Positions 17,303 to 26,442 of a stretch of DNA of 64,000 nt are shown one piece after another. Both the position numbers and the translations under genes were made by a program. This stretch comes from Pontibacter mangrovi. Lineage in GTDB: Bacteria > Bacteroidota > Bacteroidia > Cytophagales > Hymenobacteraceae. A model generated the notes under the pieces. The model made no database searches. It saw only the letters and a list, made by a program, of their open reading frames with translations, and was not told where the DNA came from. Each line of letters opens with the position of its first letter. The stretch's first letter is position 1. The stretch covers positions 186,001 through 250,000 of the forward strand of contig NZ_VFRQ01000001.1 of the NCBI RefSeq assembly GCF_006385705.1. The letters are read 5' to 3'.

Positions 17303-17689
17303 TTATGCGTTTTGGTAAGTATAGCCCAGCAGGTTCTGAATATTATCGCGGTGCGCATCGGTAGCCATGCGCTCGGCACCTTTGTCTACCATGTCTGCAG
17401 TGCCGATCAGGAGCTGCCGCTTGATGTTATCCGGGTCTTTCTCCCGCGAAAAGTACAAGGCCACATAGTCCTGCTGCCCAAAATTGCCCTGCACCCCAAT
17501 GCCCACATCGTTCAGGATGCTGTCGAGCTTGTCTACCACGCCGGGTTCTTCTACATCGGCAAATCCAAAGTACGTATAGCCGCTGTCCTGCAGCTCTTTG
17601 TGCCGTTTAAACACTTTTTTGAGCCGCTCTTCAAACTGCTGCGTTACCTGCTGGTCATCAAAGTAATACAGCAAAACATAGTTAGTCAT
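17303..17689 (-). CDS. hypothetical protein
   Basis: Protein of 128 residues that I do not recognise, acidic and basic residues mixed, with no signal peptide or membrane helix. The N-terminus (MTNYVLLYYFDD) looks like a beta strand, followed by a charged helix (FEERLKKVFKRHKEL), and the middle contains YTYFGFADVEEPG. It lies 49 bp downstream of the aldo/keto reductase in the same direction and may share its transcript. Good codon use and a clean terminator support a real gene. Confidence 0.7.
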   Translation of the reverse strand: MTNYVLLYYFDDQQVTQQFEERLKKVFKRHKELQDSGYTYFGFADVEEPGVVDKLDSILNDVGIGVQGNFGQQDYVALYFSREKDPDNIKRQLLIGTADMVDKGAERMATDAHRDNIQNLLGYTYQNA

Positions 17690-17738
17690 AAGCTTTTGTC
17701 TTTAAGTTTGTTTTTAATAGTATAGCATAGAAAGCTGA

Positions 17739-18725
<987 letters not shown>

Positions 18726-18874
18726 CCGTCGTTTTTCTATATTTTAGGTTGATTTTATACTTCAGGCAACTATAACTTACGCAGATAAGCCCTTGCCGTA
18801 TAGCCAATGCCGCCGCCTTGGCTTGCCAAAGAGGCGGTTTCGCTAAAAATGCTGTTCTTAACAATAAGAAAACT

Positions 18875-19936
18875 ATGAGCAAAACGATTAACGTGGGCCT
18901 GATTGGCTTCGGGATGTCCGGGAGAATTTTCCATGCGCCTTTTATCAGCAACACGACGGGCCTGCAGCTTAAAAAGATAAAAGCCAACCGGCCGGAGAGT
19001 GTGGCCTTGGCGCGGCAGCGCTTCCCAGAGGCGGAAGTGGTGCCGCAGGAGCAGGATATTTTCGGGGATGAACGTATAGATTTGGTAGTGGTTGCCTCTG
19101 CCAACCCCACGCACTACAAACTAGCTAAAGCCGCTTTGGAGGCAGGCAAGCATGTGCTGGTAGATAAGCCCTTTACCATTACCAGCGCCGAAGCCGAAGA
19201 ACTGACAGCGTTGGCAGTGCGGCAGCAGAAAATACTGACCGTGTACCAGAACCGCCGCTGGGACTCTGACTTTAAAACCGTGCAGAAAGTTGTGCAGGCG
19301 GGGCTGTTGGGCGAACTGGTAGAGTACGAGGCGCACTTCGACCGCTATCGGAACGAGATCAAGCCCAACACCTGGAAAGAAGAGGACTTGCCAGGCGCCG
19401 GCATTCTCTACGACCTGGGCTCGCACCTCATCGACCAGGCTTTATACTTGTTCGGGGAGCCGCTCGAAGTATACGCCGACGTGAAGGCGCAGCGGCAGCA
19501 CTCGCAGGTGCCGGATTATTTTGAAGTGGTACTGTATTACGAGCGAATGAAAGCCATACTCAAGGCGGGCATGCTGGTGCGCGAAAACGGGCCGCATTTT
19601 ATACTTCATGGCAGCGAAGGGTCTTTTGTGAAGTATGGCATGGATGTGCAGGAGGAGCACCTGAAGGCCGGTCGCTTTCCCGCTGAAACGCAGAACTGGG
19701 GTATGGAGCCGGAACGCCTGTGGGGCTTGCTGCACACCACCATGAACGGGATGCACTACAAAGGCAAGCTCACCAGCGAAACAGGCGATTATACTGGGTT
19801 GTACCAAAATGTCTACAAAGCCATACTTGGGCAGGAAGAACTGGTCGTAAAGCCGCAGCAGGCCCGCAGCACAATTCGGGTGATAGAGCTGGCGATGCAG
19901 AGCAGCAAAGAGAAAAGAAGAATCAGCTTTAAGTAG
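18875..19936 (+). CDS. Gfo/Idh/MocA family oxidoreductase
   Basis: NAD(P)-dependent sugar or polyol dehydrogenase-like protein of 353 residues. The Rossmann motif GLIGFGMSGRIFHAPF is at the N-terminus, and VLVDKPFT supplies the conserved Lys-Pro that positions cofactor and substrate. The C-terminal alpha/beta domain has YDLGSHLIDQALYLFGEP, as in the YdgJ/scyllo-inositol dehydrogenase-like branch. The ATG at 18875 is preferred over an upstream in-frame start at 18818 because the Rossmann strand starts a few residues after it. The likely substrate is an inositol or sugar derivative, but this is inference. A bidirectional terminator follows. Confidence 0.9.
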   Translation: MSKTINVGLIGFGMSGRIFHAPFISNTTGLQLKKIKANRPESVALARQRFPEAEVVPQEQDIFGDERIDLVVVASANPTHYKLAKAALEAGKHVLVDKPFTITSAEAEELTALAVRQQKILTVYQNRRWDSDFKTVQKVVQAGLLGELVEYEAHFDRYRNEIKPNTWKEEDLPGAGILYDLGSHLIDQALYLFGEPLEVYADVKAQRQHSQVPDYFEVVLYYERMKAILKAGMLVRENGPHFILHGSEGSFVKYGMDVQEEHLKAGRFPAETQNWGMEPERLWGLLHTTMNGMHYKGKLTSETGDYTGLYQNVYKAILGQEELVVKPQQARSTIRVIELAMQSSKEKRRISFK

Positions 19937-19954
19937 AAAAGCAAACTTTGCCCA

Positions 19955-19993
19955 AACAGAAAAAGCTGCACTTCCTGTGCAGCTTTTTCTGTT
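19955..19993. terminator. bidirectional Rho-independent terminator
   Basis: Perfect 17-bp stem (AACAGAAAAAGCTGCAC / GTGCAGCTTTTTCTGTT) with a 5-nt loop between convergent genes. Confidence 0.9.
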
Positions 19994-20011
19994 ATAGAGA
20001 GATAATATTTC

Positions 20012-20416
20012 TTAAGCCGCCGCCACGTATGCTGTTTTGGAAGCGTTTTGGTCCTGAAGCAGAGCCACGTCGTCATCGCCTCCCATGGCCCAACCAACAA
20101 TAGCCAGCGCAACGGCGGTGGCAACGGCTATGATCAGGGCAGGCAGGAAACCGTCTACCTTAAAATTCCCAACCAGCGCATCTACCAGTTTAATCATCAG
20201 CGCCGTCACGATCAGGCTAACAATTGCCTCCAGCAAAAAGAAGGAAACCAGGTTAAGGATGCCGCCGAGCAGCCAGCCGATGGTGGCATTAAAAATACCG
20301 ATGAGGAAAGCTACCCAAAGGGCCGTCCAAAAGCTCTTTACATGCACACTCGGCATGATGTAGGCCAGCAAAGCAATGACGCCTGCGCTTACCAATAAGT
20401 TGACAATGAATCCCAT
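20012..20416 (-). CDS. phage-holin-family (YvlD-like) small membrane protein
   Basis: Integral inner-membrane protein of 134 residues with four predicted transmembrane segments (about 4-22, 30-52, 58-80 and 90-110) and a short acidic C-terminus (GGDDDVALLQ). The arrangement matches the COG1950/phage_holin_4-like family, which despite its name is common in chromosomes and is not tied to prophages; its function is not established. No phage genes occur nearby. It lies downstream of msrA on the same strand with a 74-bp gap and could share a transcript. Confidence 0.8.
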   Translation of the reverse strand: MGFIVNLLVSAGVIALLAYIMPSVHVKSFWTALWVAFLIGIFNATIGWLLGGILNLVSFFLLEAIVSLIVTALMIKLVDALVGNFKVDGFLPALIIAVATAVALAIVGWAMGGDDDVALLQDQNASKTAYVAAA

Positions 20417-20490
20417 AGTTTTGAAGTATAGTGAATGTTGTGTTTTGTGCGTACTACGAGATGGAAACCGAAATAGATATTTCTTATTCT

Positions 20491-21171
20491 CTATTTAATA
20501 TATTCTGGCTTCAGCTTGTCCCGGAAGTTAGACTCAAACTTTTGCACCTTGGGCCGCGCCACCGATCGCACATAAGGGTCATCAGGGTTTAAGCGGTAAT
20601 AATCCTGGTGGTAATCTTCGGCGGGCCAGAACTTGCGGAGCGGCTGCACATAGGTTAAGATCTTGTTTTTGAAGGTGCCCGCTTCCTCCAGCTCCTTTAT
20701 GTAGTCCTCGGCCTGTTTCTTCTGCTGAGGGTTACTGTAAAACACAATGGATCGGTACTGCTTGCCCACATCCGGCCCCTGTCGGTTAAGTGTGGTTGGG
20801 TCGTGGGTGGCAAAAAACACTTCCAGCAGGCCCTGGTAAGTTATCTTTGTTGAGTCGTAGTATACTTGCACTGCCTCTGCATGTCCGGTTCTGCCGGCGC
20901 TCACTTCATCGTAACTCGGGTTCGGCTCTTTGCCGCCTGCATAACCCGACACGACCGCCTCAACTCCTTTCAGGCGTTCAAAATAGGCTTCGGTGCACCA
21001 AAAGCAACCACCTGCAAACACGGCTTTGGCCAGGCCGGCCGTGTCCTGGTCCAGGGGCTGCGCCTGTGCCTCAGAGTCTGTAGTTCTGTTGCGGTCTGCG
21101 TTAGAGCTTTCGGAGCAGGAGGCCATGAAGAAAATAAACAGGAATGCGAAGTATAGATAAGGTCGGATCAT
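20491..21171 (-). CDS. msrA: peptide-methionine (S)-S-oxide reductase, lipoprotein form
   Basis: Repairs methionine-S-sulfoxide in proteins and peptides. The catalytic motif GGCFWC is at residues 54-59 (nucleophile Cys56), followed by EAYFERLKGVEAVVSGYAGG; YRSIVFYSNPQQ and the C-terminal YHQDYY region complete the MsrA domain. Unlike the cytoplasmic enzyme, this 226-residue protein starts with a lipoprotein signal whose lipobox Cys is residue 19 (FFMASC), so it should be anchored in the envelope and repair periplasmic or surface proteins; reduction would require an envelope thiol donor. A linker of about 30 Ser/Thr/Asp/Gln-rich residues separates anchor and domain. Confidence 0.94.
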   Translation of the reverse strand: MIRPYLYFAFLFIFFMASCSESSNADRNRTTDSEAQAQPLDQDTAGLAKAVFAGGCFWCTEAYFERLKGVEAVVSGYAGGKEPNPSYDEVSAGRTGHAEAVQVYYDSTKITYQGLLEVFFATHDPTTLNRQGPDVGKQYRSIVFYSNPQQKKQAEDYIKELEEAGTFKNKILTYVQPLRKFWPAEDYHQDYYRLNPDDPYVRSVARPKVQKFESNFRDKLKPEYIK

Positions 21172-21288
21172 AAGTATAAAATTTATAGTAAATTGTACGG
21201 CTTGTGCGCCGTGCTGTTTTTTCTGTTCTAAAGAATAGTGCGTGCCGGCGAGAGCTTCATTTTATACCTTAACACCGCTTTAGCAGCC

Positions 21289-22107
21289 TTGTTTATACTT
21301 TATAACAATCGTCTGGTGCCGGAAGAGGAAATCCGGCTGCCGCTCACCGACAGAGCCTTTCAGTATAACGACGGCTTTTTCGAAACCGCCATCATCCACG
21401 AGGGGCGTCTCCGCTTTTGGCAGAACCACCGGCAGCGGATGCAGGAGGCGGCTTTGGCGCTGCAGCTTGAGTTACCTTCTTACATCCTATCACCCGCTTT
21501 TGAAGAGCATTTGCTGCAACTGGCGGAGCAGGAGAAAGCGCATGGCGCCGGCAGGCTGAAGCTAAAGGTATGGCGTGCCGGCGCAGGTTTGTATACTCCC
21601 CAAACGCACCAAGTAAATGTGTTGGCCACAGTAGCGCCCATAGTGGCCCTTCCTTCCCGCAAGCCGCTTCAAATCGGAATTTGCAAGGCGGCGCATACAA
21701 GTTACACGCCCCTCTCCCACTTTAAAGGCCCCAATGGACCGCTCTATGTTTTGGCCGCCCACGAAAAGAGTATAAACCAGCTGGACGACATGCTACTACT
21801 CAGCCAGGCAGGGATGGTGGCGGAGCTTACTTCGTCAAATATCTTTTGGGTGCAGAACCAGGTGCTCTGTACGCCGGCTCTTGAAACAGGCTGCATCAAC
21901 GGCATTGCCCGCCGCAACATCCTGCGCTACGCACAACAACAGATGCAGGTGCAGGAGGTAATGCTGTCCCCCGATCATCTTCTGAAAGCCGATGCCGTTT
22001 TTGCTGCCAACGTAACCGGCATCCGGGGTATAGAAAGTATAGAGGGCCAGCCCATAAGCCAGCAGGAGGAGTTTGTGCAGCAGCTGCGCCTTAGCTTGGG
22101 ATTATAA
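21289..22107 (+). CDS. class IV aminotransferase (PabC/IlvE-like)
   Basis: PLP-dependent fold-type IV enzyme. It contains LPLTDRAFQYNDGFFETAI near the N-terminus, the probable Schiff-base Lys in SHFKGPNG, and LTSSNIFWVQ with CINGIARRNIL near the C-terminus. It could be an aminodeoxychorismate lyase (PabC, folate synthesis) or a branched-chain/D-amino-acid aminotransferase; the short length (about 272 residues) and the N-terminal pattern favour PabC-like, but no folate gene is adjacent. The frame is open from a GTG at 21238; the TTG at 21289 is preferred because homology should begin at FILYNNRLVPEEE, but the start is uncertain and neither has a clear ribosome-binding site. Confidence 0.82.
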   Translation: MFILYNNRLVPEEEIRLPLTDRAFQYNDGFFETAIIHEGRLRFWQNHRQRMQEAALALQLELPSYILSPAFEEHLLQLAEQEKAHGAGRLKLKVWRAGAGLYTPQTHQVNVLATVAPIVALPSRKPLQIGICKAAHTSYTPLSHFKGPNGPLYVLAAHEKSINQLDDMLLLSQAGMVAELTSSNIFWVQNQVLCTPALETGCINGIARRNILRYAQQQMQVQEVMLSPDHLLKADAVFAANVTGIRGIESIEGQPISQQEEFVQQLRLSLGL

Positions 22108-22412
22108 CATGGCAACACTGCCCGTAGCGACATAAAAGCGCCAGTTTAAATTGATGTAATTGCGTTGATTATCTTGATAACATATCATGTTTAATGTTTT
22201 GCTATGGCATGCTTGACCGGCGAAAAAAAATCCTTAACTTTATTTCAACTGCTTCCGTTGGAGGCAATAAGGTCCATTAGTCGCAGGTATACTTACATAT
22301 CCTGTTCGGGGGAATGACTGTGGTCCACATCATAACATCTAAACACCAGAACGAAGACTTCACGCAACCAACTTTCACTCATTGTTAATGTTCAATTTTT
22401 TAAATAACAAGT
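22108..22412. other. 305-bp spacer upstream of the M4 protease
   Basis: No coding sequence. It contains a small hairpin (TGCTTCC / GGAGGCA, 22250-22266) and AT-rich stretches near 22140-22200 and 22385-22410. It is a plausible site for the protease promoter and a long leader, but I see no TAnnTTTG match and cannot place a start point. Confidence 0.5.
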
Positions 22413-25400
22413 ATGAGGAAAGTTTACATTTTAGCTTCGCTGTTGATTGGCGGGCTGAGCTGGCAGGCGTCTGCGCAAGACAACTTAGGCCAGCGTGTGA
22501 AAGCCAATGTGCAGGAGGCGCACGGCGCCCCCACACTCATTGATTTTAAAGCAAACGGTAACCAGAAGCTGCGGGCGAGCGAGGCCCCTCAGGCACTGCG
22601 TTCATACCTGGGCATGCAGCCCGGCGAAGAGCTTAAGCTGAAGAAGCAGGAAACAGACAAGCTTGGCTTTGTGCATCAGCGCTACACGCAGTATTATCAG
22701 AATGTGCCTGTAGAGTATGCCGACCTTACCATCCACTCCAAGAATGATGTAGTACAGGCGATGAGCGGTGAGTTTAAGCATGTTAAAGGCCTTGACACCA
22801 AACCTGCCTTGCCTGAGCGCGCTGCCCTGCAAAAAGCCATTTCCTACGTTGGCGCTAAAACCTATGCCTGGCAAGACAAAGACCAGGAAGCCTGGATCAG
22901 GAAAGACCGCAACAACCCGAAGGCTACTTTCCTGCCAGAGGGAGAACTGGTGATTGTGCGGAATTATTTAAGCTCGGATAAGGAAAAGCAAGGGCAGCAG
23001 ACACTGGCCTGGAAGTTTGACGTGTATGCGCTGGAGCCGCTAAGCCGTGCCTATGTATATGTGGATGCACACTCAGGCGATATTGTGCATACCAATGCCA
23101 TCATTAAGCATGCGGCCGCCTCCGGCACCGCCAGCACGCGCTATAGCGGCACGCAAACCATCACCACCGACAGCTACAACGGCTCCTATCGCCTGCGCGA
23201 CGCCTCCAGGGGCAGCGGCATCGAGACCTACGACTGCAACACCATCACCAGCTACAACACGGCTGTCGACTTTACCGACAACGACAACAACTGGACATCA
23301 GCGGAGTTTGCCAATACGGCCAAAGACAACGCGGCACTGGATGCACACTGGGCGGCCCAGAAAACCTACGATTACTTTAAGATCAAGCATAACCGCAACA
23401 GCTACGACGGCAACGGCGCCAAAATCAAGAGCTATGTGCACTACGACCAGAATTATGAGAACGCGTTTTGGAACGGCTCCGTGATGACCTACGGCGACGG
23501 CGCCACCCGTTTCGACGCGCTGACCAGCCTGGACGTGGGAGCGCATGAAATTGGCCATGCCGTTTGCTCGTCTACGGCAGACCTGGTGTACAGCAACGAG
23601 TCCGGGGCGCTGAACGAAGGCCTGTCCGACATTTGGGCGGCGGCTGTGGAGTACTATGCCGCTCCCAACAAATCTACCTGGCTTATCGGCGAGGACATCG
23701 ACAAGCAGCGCCCATCGCTGCGCTCCATGGTAGACCCTAACGCGGAGAGCCAGCCCGATACGTATAAAGGCTCCTACTGGTACACCGGCACCGGCGATAA
23801 CGGTGGTGTGCACACCAACAGCGGCGTTATCAACCATTGGTTCTACATTTTGTCAGTGGGTAAGTCCGGCACCAACGATTTGGGCACGGGCTTTAACGTG
23901 TCGGGCATTGGCATTGAGGCTGCGGCCAAGATCGTTTACCGTATGGAGAGCGTGTACATGAGCGCGAACTCTACCTATGCCGATGCGCGCACGTTTGCCA
24001 TCCAGGCGGCTGAGGATTTGTATGGCGCGGGCTCAAACGCGGTGGTGCAAACCACCAACGCCTGGAACGCCGTTGGCGTCGGCGGCAAGTATGGCGAGAT
24101 CTCCTATTGCGCCTCACAAGGCAACAACTCTTCTTATGAGTGGATCGCCGGGGTGAAAATCGGAAGCTTCACTAAAACATCCGGTGCGGCGGGATATTCT
24201 GATTTTACCGGAACGACCGTTACCCTTGCCCCCGGCAGCAGCAATGCCGTACAGCTTACCCCAGGTTTTGCGAGCTCTACCTACAGTGAGTACTGGAAGA
24301 TCTGGATTGACTATAACAAAGACGGGGATTTTAACGACGCTGGCGAGCTGGCGTTCGATGCAGGAAGCTTGAGCAAGTCGGCTGTATCCGGTACTATGAA
24401 TATCGCCTCCTCCGCCTCCGGCACCACCCGCATGCGCGTGTCTATGAAGTATAACGGCGCACAAACTGTCTGTGAATCGTTTGGCTACGGCGAGGTGGAA
24501 GACTATACCGTTAGCTTCTCCGGAGCTACGCCAACCTGCAACTCGCCTACTGGCCTAACAGCCTCTAACATCTCTGCCACCTCAGCCACCCTCTCCTGGT
24601 CTGCCGTGAGTGGCGCCAGCAGCTATAACGTGCGCTTCCGGCCAACCGGCACCAGCACCTGGACCACCGGCAGCGTCACGGGCACTTCGGCAAGTGCAAC
24701 AGGGTTAACAGCCGGCACTAATTACGAGTATCAGGTAAATACCGTTTGCGCGGGAGGCAGCTCGGCCTATTCTTCTTCGGCTACCTTTACCACCACCGCC
24801 GGCAGCGTTACCTACTGTGCCTCTAAAGGCAGCAACTCCAGCTATGAGTGGATAGACCTGGTGCAGTTTGCGGGCATCAACAAAAGCTCTGGCAACGACG
24901 GCGGCTACAAAGACAACACCAGCCTGGTGGGCACGGTGGCGCCGGGCAGCAGCCAGACCATCTACATCAGCGCAGGCTTTGCCAGCAGCGCCTACACCGA
25001 GTACTGGAAAATTTGGATTGACTTTAACCAGGACGGAGACTTTGAGGACTCCGGTGAACTGGTGGTAAGTGGCTCCAGCTCCAGCAGCGGCACCCTCAGC
25101 GCCACTGTAAGCGTGCCATCTACAGCCTTGCTGGGCACTACCCGCATGCGTGTCTCCATGAAGTATAACGCTGCCCAGACCGCCTGCGAAACGTTTAGCT
25201 ACGGCGAAGTGGAAGACTATAGCATTAGCGTGAGCAATACCATTACCGCAATCGCAGCGGCCACGAAGGCAGGCGATTCGGGCAAGGCAGAGGTGCTGGG
25301 CCATGAGCAGTCTGTGGCTGCGCTGGCTTACCCTAACCCTGCGCACGATTACCTGAACATTGCGGCGCCGGCCCAGGATACGCAATTGCGTGTTACGAGC

Positions 25401-25541
25401 GTGACTGGCGCTGAAGTGATGCAGCTACAGCTTCAGAAAGGAATCAACCGTGTGGACGTGGTACGACTGCCCAAAGGCATTTATACCATCGAACTGTTTG
25501 ACGGCCAAAAGCAGCTGTTCCAGCGCTTCGTGAAAGAATAG
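22413..25541 (+). CDS. secreted M4 (thermolysin-family) metalloprotease with GEVED domains and T9SS tail
   Basis: Extracellular neutral protease precursor of 1042 residues. Order: signal peptide (1-21, SWQASAQD); FTP/PepSY-type propeptide (to about 225) acting as inhibitor and chaperone; catalytic domain with zinc site HEIGH (His378, Glu379, His382), third ligand Glu402 in NEGLSD and a downstream active-site His in VHTNSGVINHWFY; GEVED domain 1 (ends GEVEDY near 693); fibronectin type III domain (about 709-794); GEVED domain 2 (GEVEDY near 931); C-terminal type IX secretion sorting domain beginning YPNPAHDYLNI (about 970-1042). The sorting domain indicates export through T9SS and surface anchoring or release. 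The tandem GEVED-FN3-GEVED segment probably binds substrate or cell wall. The gene is monocistronic, with a terminator behind it. Confidence 0.95.
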   Translation: MRKVYILASLLIGGLSWQASAQDNLGQRVKANVQEAHGAPTLIDFKANGNQKLRASEAPQALRSYLGMQPGEELKLKKQETDKLGFVHQRYTQYYQNVPVEYADLTIHSKNDVVQAMSGEFKHVKGLDTKPALPERAALQKAISYVGAKTYAWQDKDQEAWIRKDRNNPKATFLPEGELVIVRNYLSSDKEKQGQQTLAWKFDVYALEPLSRAYVYVDAHSGDIVHTNAIIKHAAASGTASTRYSGTQTITTDSYNGSYRLRDASRGSGIETYDCNTITSYNTAVDFTDNDNNWTSAEFANTAKDNAALDAHWAAQKTYDYFKIKHNRNSYDGNGAKIKSYVHYDQNYENAFWNGSVMTYGDGATRFDALTSLDVGAHEIGHAVCSSTADLVYSNESGALNEGLSDIWAAAVEYYAAPNKSTWLIGEDIDKQRPSLRSMVDPNAESQPDTYKGSYWYTGTGDNGGVHTNSGVINHWFYILSVGKSGTNDLGTGFNVSGIGIEAAAKIVYRMESVYMSANSTYADARTFAIQAAEDLYGAGSNAVVQTTNAWNAVGVGGKYGEISYCASQGNNSSYEWIAGVKIGSFTKTSGAAGYSDFTGTTVTLAPGSSNAVQLTPGFASSTYSEYWKIWIDYNKDGDFNDAGELAFDAGSLSKSAVSGTMNIASSASGTTRMRVSMKYNGAQTVCESFGYGEVEDYTVSFSGATPTCNSPTGLTASNISATSATLSWSAVSGASSYNVRFRPTGTSTWTTGSVTGTSASATGLTAGTNYEYQVNTVCAGGSSAYSSSATFTTTAGSVTYCASKGSNSSYEWIDLVQFAGINKSSGNDGGYKDNTSLVGTVAPGSSQTIYISAGFASSAYTEYWKIWIDFNQDGDFEDSGELVVSGSSSSSGTLSATVSVPSTALLGTTRMRVSMKYNAAQTACETFSYGEVEDYSISVSNTITAIAAATKAGDSGKAEVLGHEQSVAALAYPNPAHDYLNIAAPAQDTQLRVTSVTGAEVMQLQLQKGINRVDVVRLPKGIYTIELFDGQKQLFQRFVKE

Positions 25542-25568
25542 ATTTTATACTAACTCCTGATTATTTTT

Positions 25569-25596
25569 CAGCCCTCTGCCTTGTGGCAGGGGGCTG
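25569..25596 (+). terminator. Rho-independent terminator after the M4 protease
   Basis: 12-bp stem CAGCCCTCTGCC / GGCAGGGGGCTG (one G-U) with a 4-nt loop, followed by TTTGTTT. Confidence 0.85.
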
Positions 25597-25669
25597 TTTG
25601 TTTAATGAGCCCCTAAACAATTTTTAGCAGACACTGTTTCTAATCCTGCAATCATTAAACAAATATCTA

Positions 25670-26386
25670 ATGGAAGCTATAAAAGGAAAAAATGCCCTGG
25701 TAACCGGGGCAGGTAAAGGAATAGGGCGCGCCATTGCCGTGGCCCTGGCCGAAGAAGGCGTGAACGTCGCGCTGATGGCGCGCACTACCAGCCAGCTGGA
25801 AGAAGTAGCCGAGGCCGTTCGGGCAAAAGGCGTGAAAGCCGCCGTGGTAACGGCCGACGTCACCGATATTAATGCGGTGAACAAGGCAGTAGGCGAGGCT
25901 AAGAATCAGTTGGGCCCAATCGATATTTTGATAAACAACGCGGGTGTAGGCGCATTTGCCAAGTTCCTGGAGATGGCGCCAGATAAGTGGGAAAACATCA
26001 TTAAGGTGAACTTGCTGGGGCCATACTATGTAACGCGCGCCGTGCTGCCGGAGATGATAGAGCGGCAAACGGGCGACATAGTGAATGTTTCCTCTACGGC
26101 AGGCCAAAAGGGAGCTCCTGTCACCAGCGCCTATAGCGCCTCTAAGTTTGGGCTGATCGGCATGTCGGAGTCGCTGATGCAGGAGGTGCGCAAGCACAAC
26201 ATTCGCGTTACCACCCTTACCCCCAGCACCGTTGCCACCGATATGGCCATTGACCTGAAACTAACGGACGGTAACCCCGAGCGCGTAATGCAGCCCGAAG
26301 ACTTTGCCGAGCTCATCATCTCGCAGCTGAAGCTCAACCGCCGCGTGTTTGTGAAAGAAGCGGGCTTGTGGTCCACAAATCCGTAG
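25670..26386 (+). CDS. short-chain dehydrogenase/reductase, FabG-like
   Basis: NAD(P)-dependent SDR of 238 residues with the cofactor motif [12 protein letters not shown], the NNAGVG structural motif, and the catalytic Ser-Tyr-Lys in VSSTAGQ...AYSASKFG. It is of the classical SDR type and most similar in pattern to 3-ketoacyl-ACP reductases. It is not in a fatty-acid cluster, and Bacteroidota carry many paralogues, so the name should stay generic. It is flanked by terminators on both sides, hence an independent unit. Confidence 0.88.
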   Translation: MEAIKGKNALVTGAGKGIGRAIAVALAEEGVNVALMARTTSQLEEVAEAVRAKGVKAAVVTADVTDINAVNKAVGEAKNQLGPIDILINNAGVGAFAKFLEMAPDKWENIIKVNLLGPYYVTRAVLPEMIERQTGDIVNVSSTAGQKGAPVTSAYSASKFGLIGMSESLMQEVRKHNIRVTTLTPSTVATDMAIDLKLTDGNPERVMQPEDFAELIISQLKLNRRVFVKEAGLWSTNP

Positions 26387-26400
26387 TAAGTTAAGCACAC

Positions 26401-26442
26401 AAAGTATAAAACCCGGAGCCACTCACCCCGGGTTTATACTTT
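26401..26442. terminator. bidirectional terminator containing the AAGTATA motif
   Basis: Stem AAAGTATAAAACCCGG / CCGGGTTTATACTTT (one bulged A) with an 11-nt loop, between the SDR and SusC-like genes. Both arms are built on the AAGTATA sequence that recurs across the window. Confidence 0.75.

Noticed and set aside
20012..20416. Phage-holin name suggesting a prophage
   Set aside because: No other phage gene, integrase or attachment site is visible; the family is chromosomal in many bacteria.
22250..22266. Possible riboswitch upstream of the M4 protease
   Set aside because: Only a 7-bp hairpin is seen, with no conserved aptamer core or downstream terminator.
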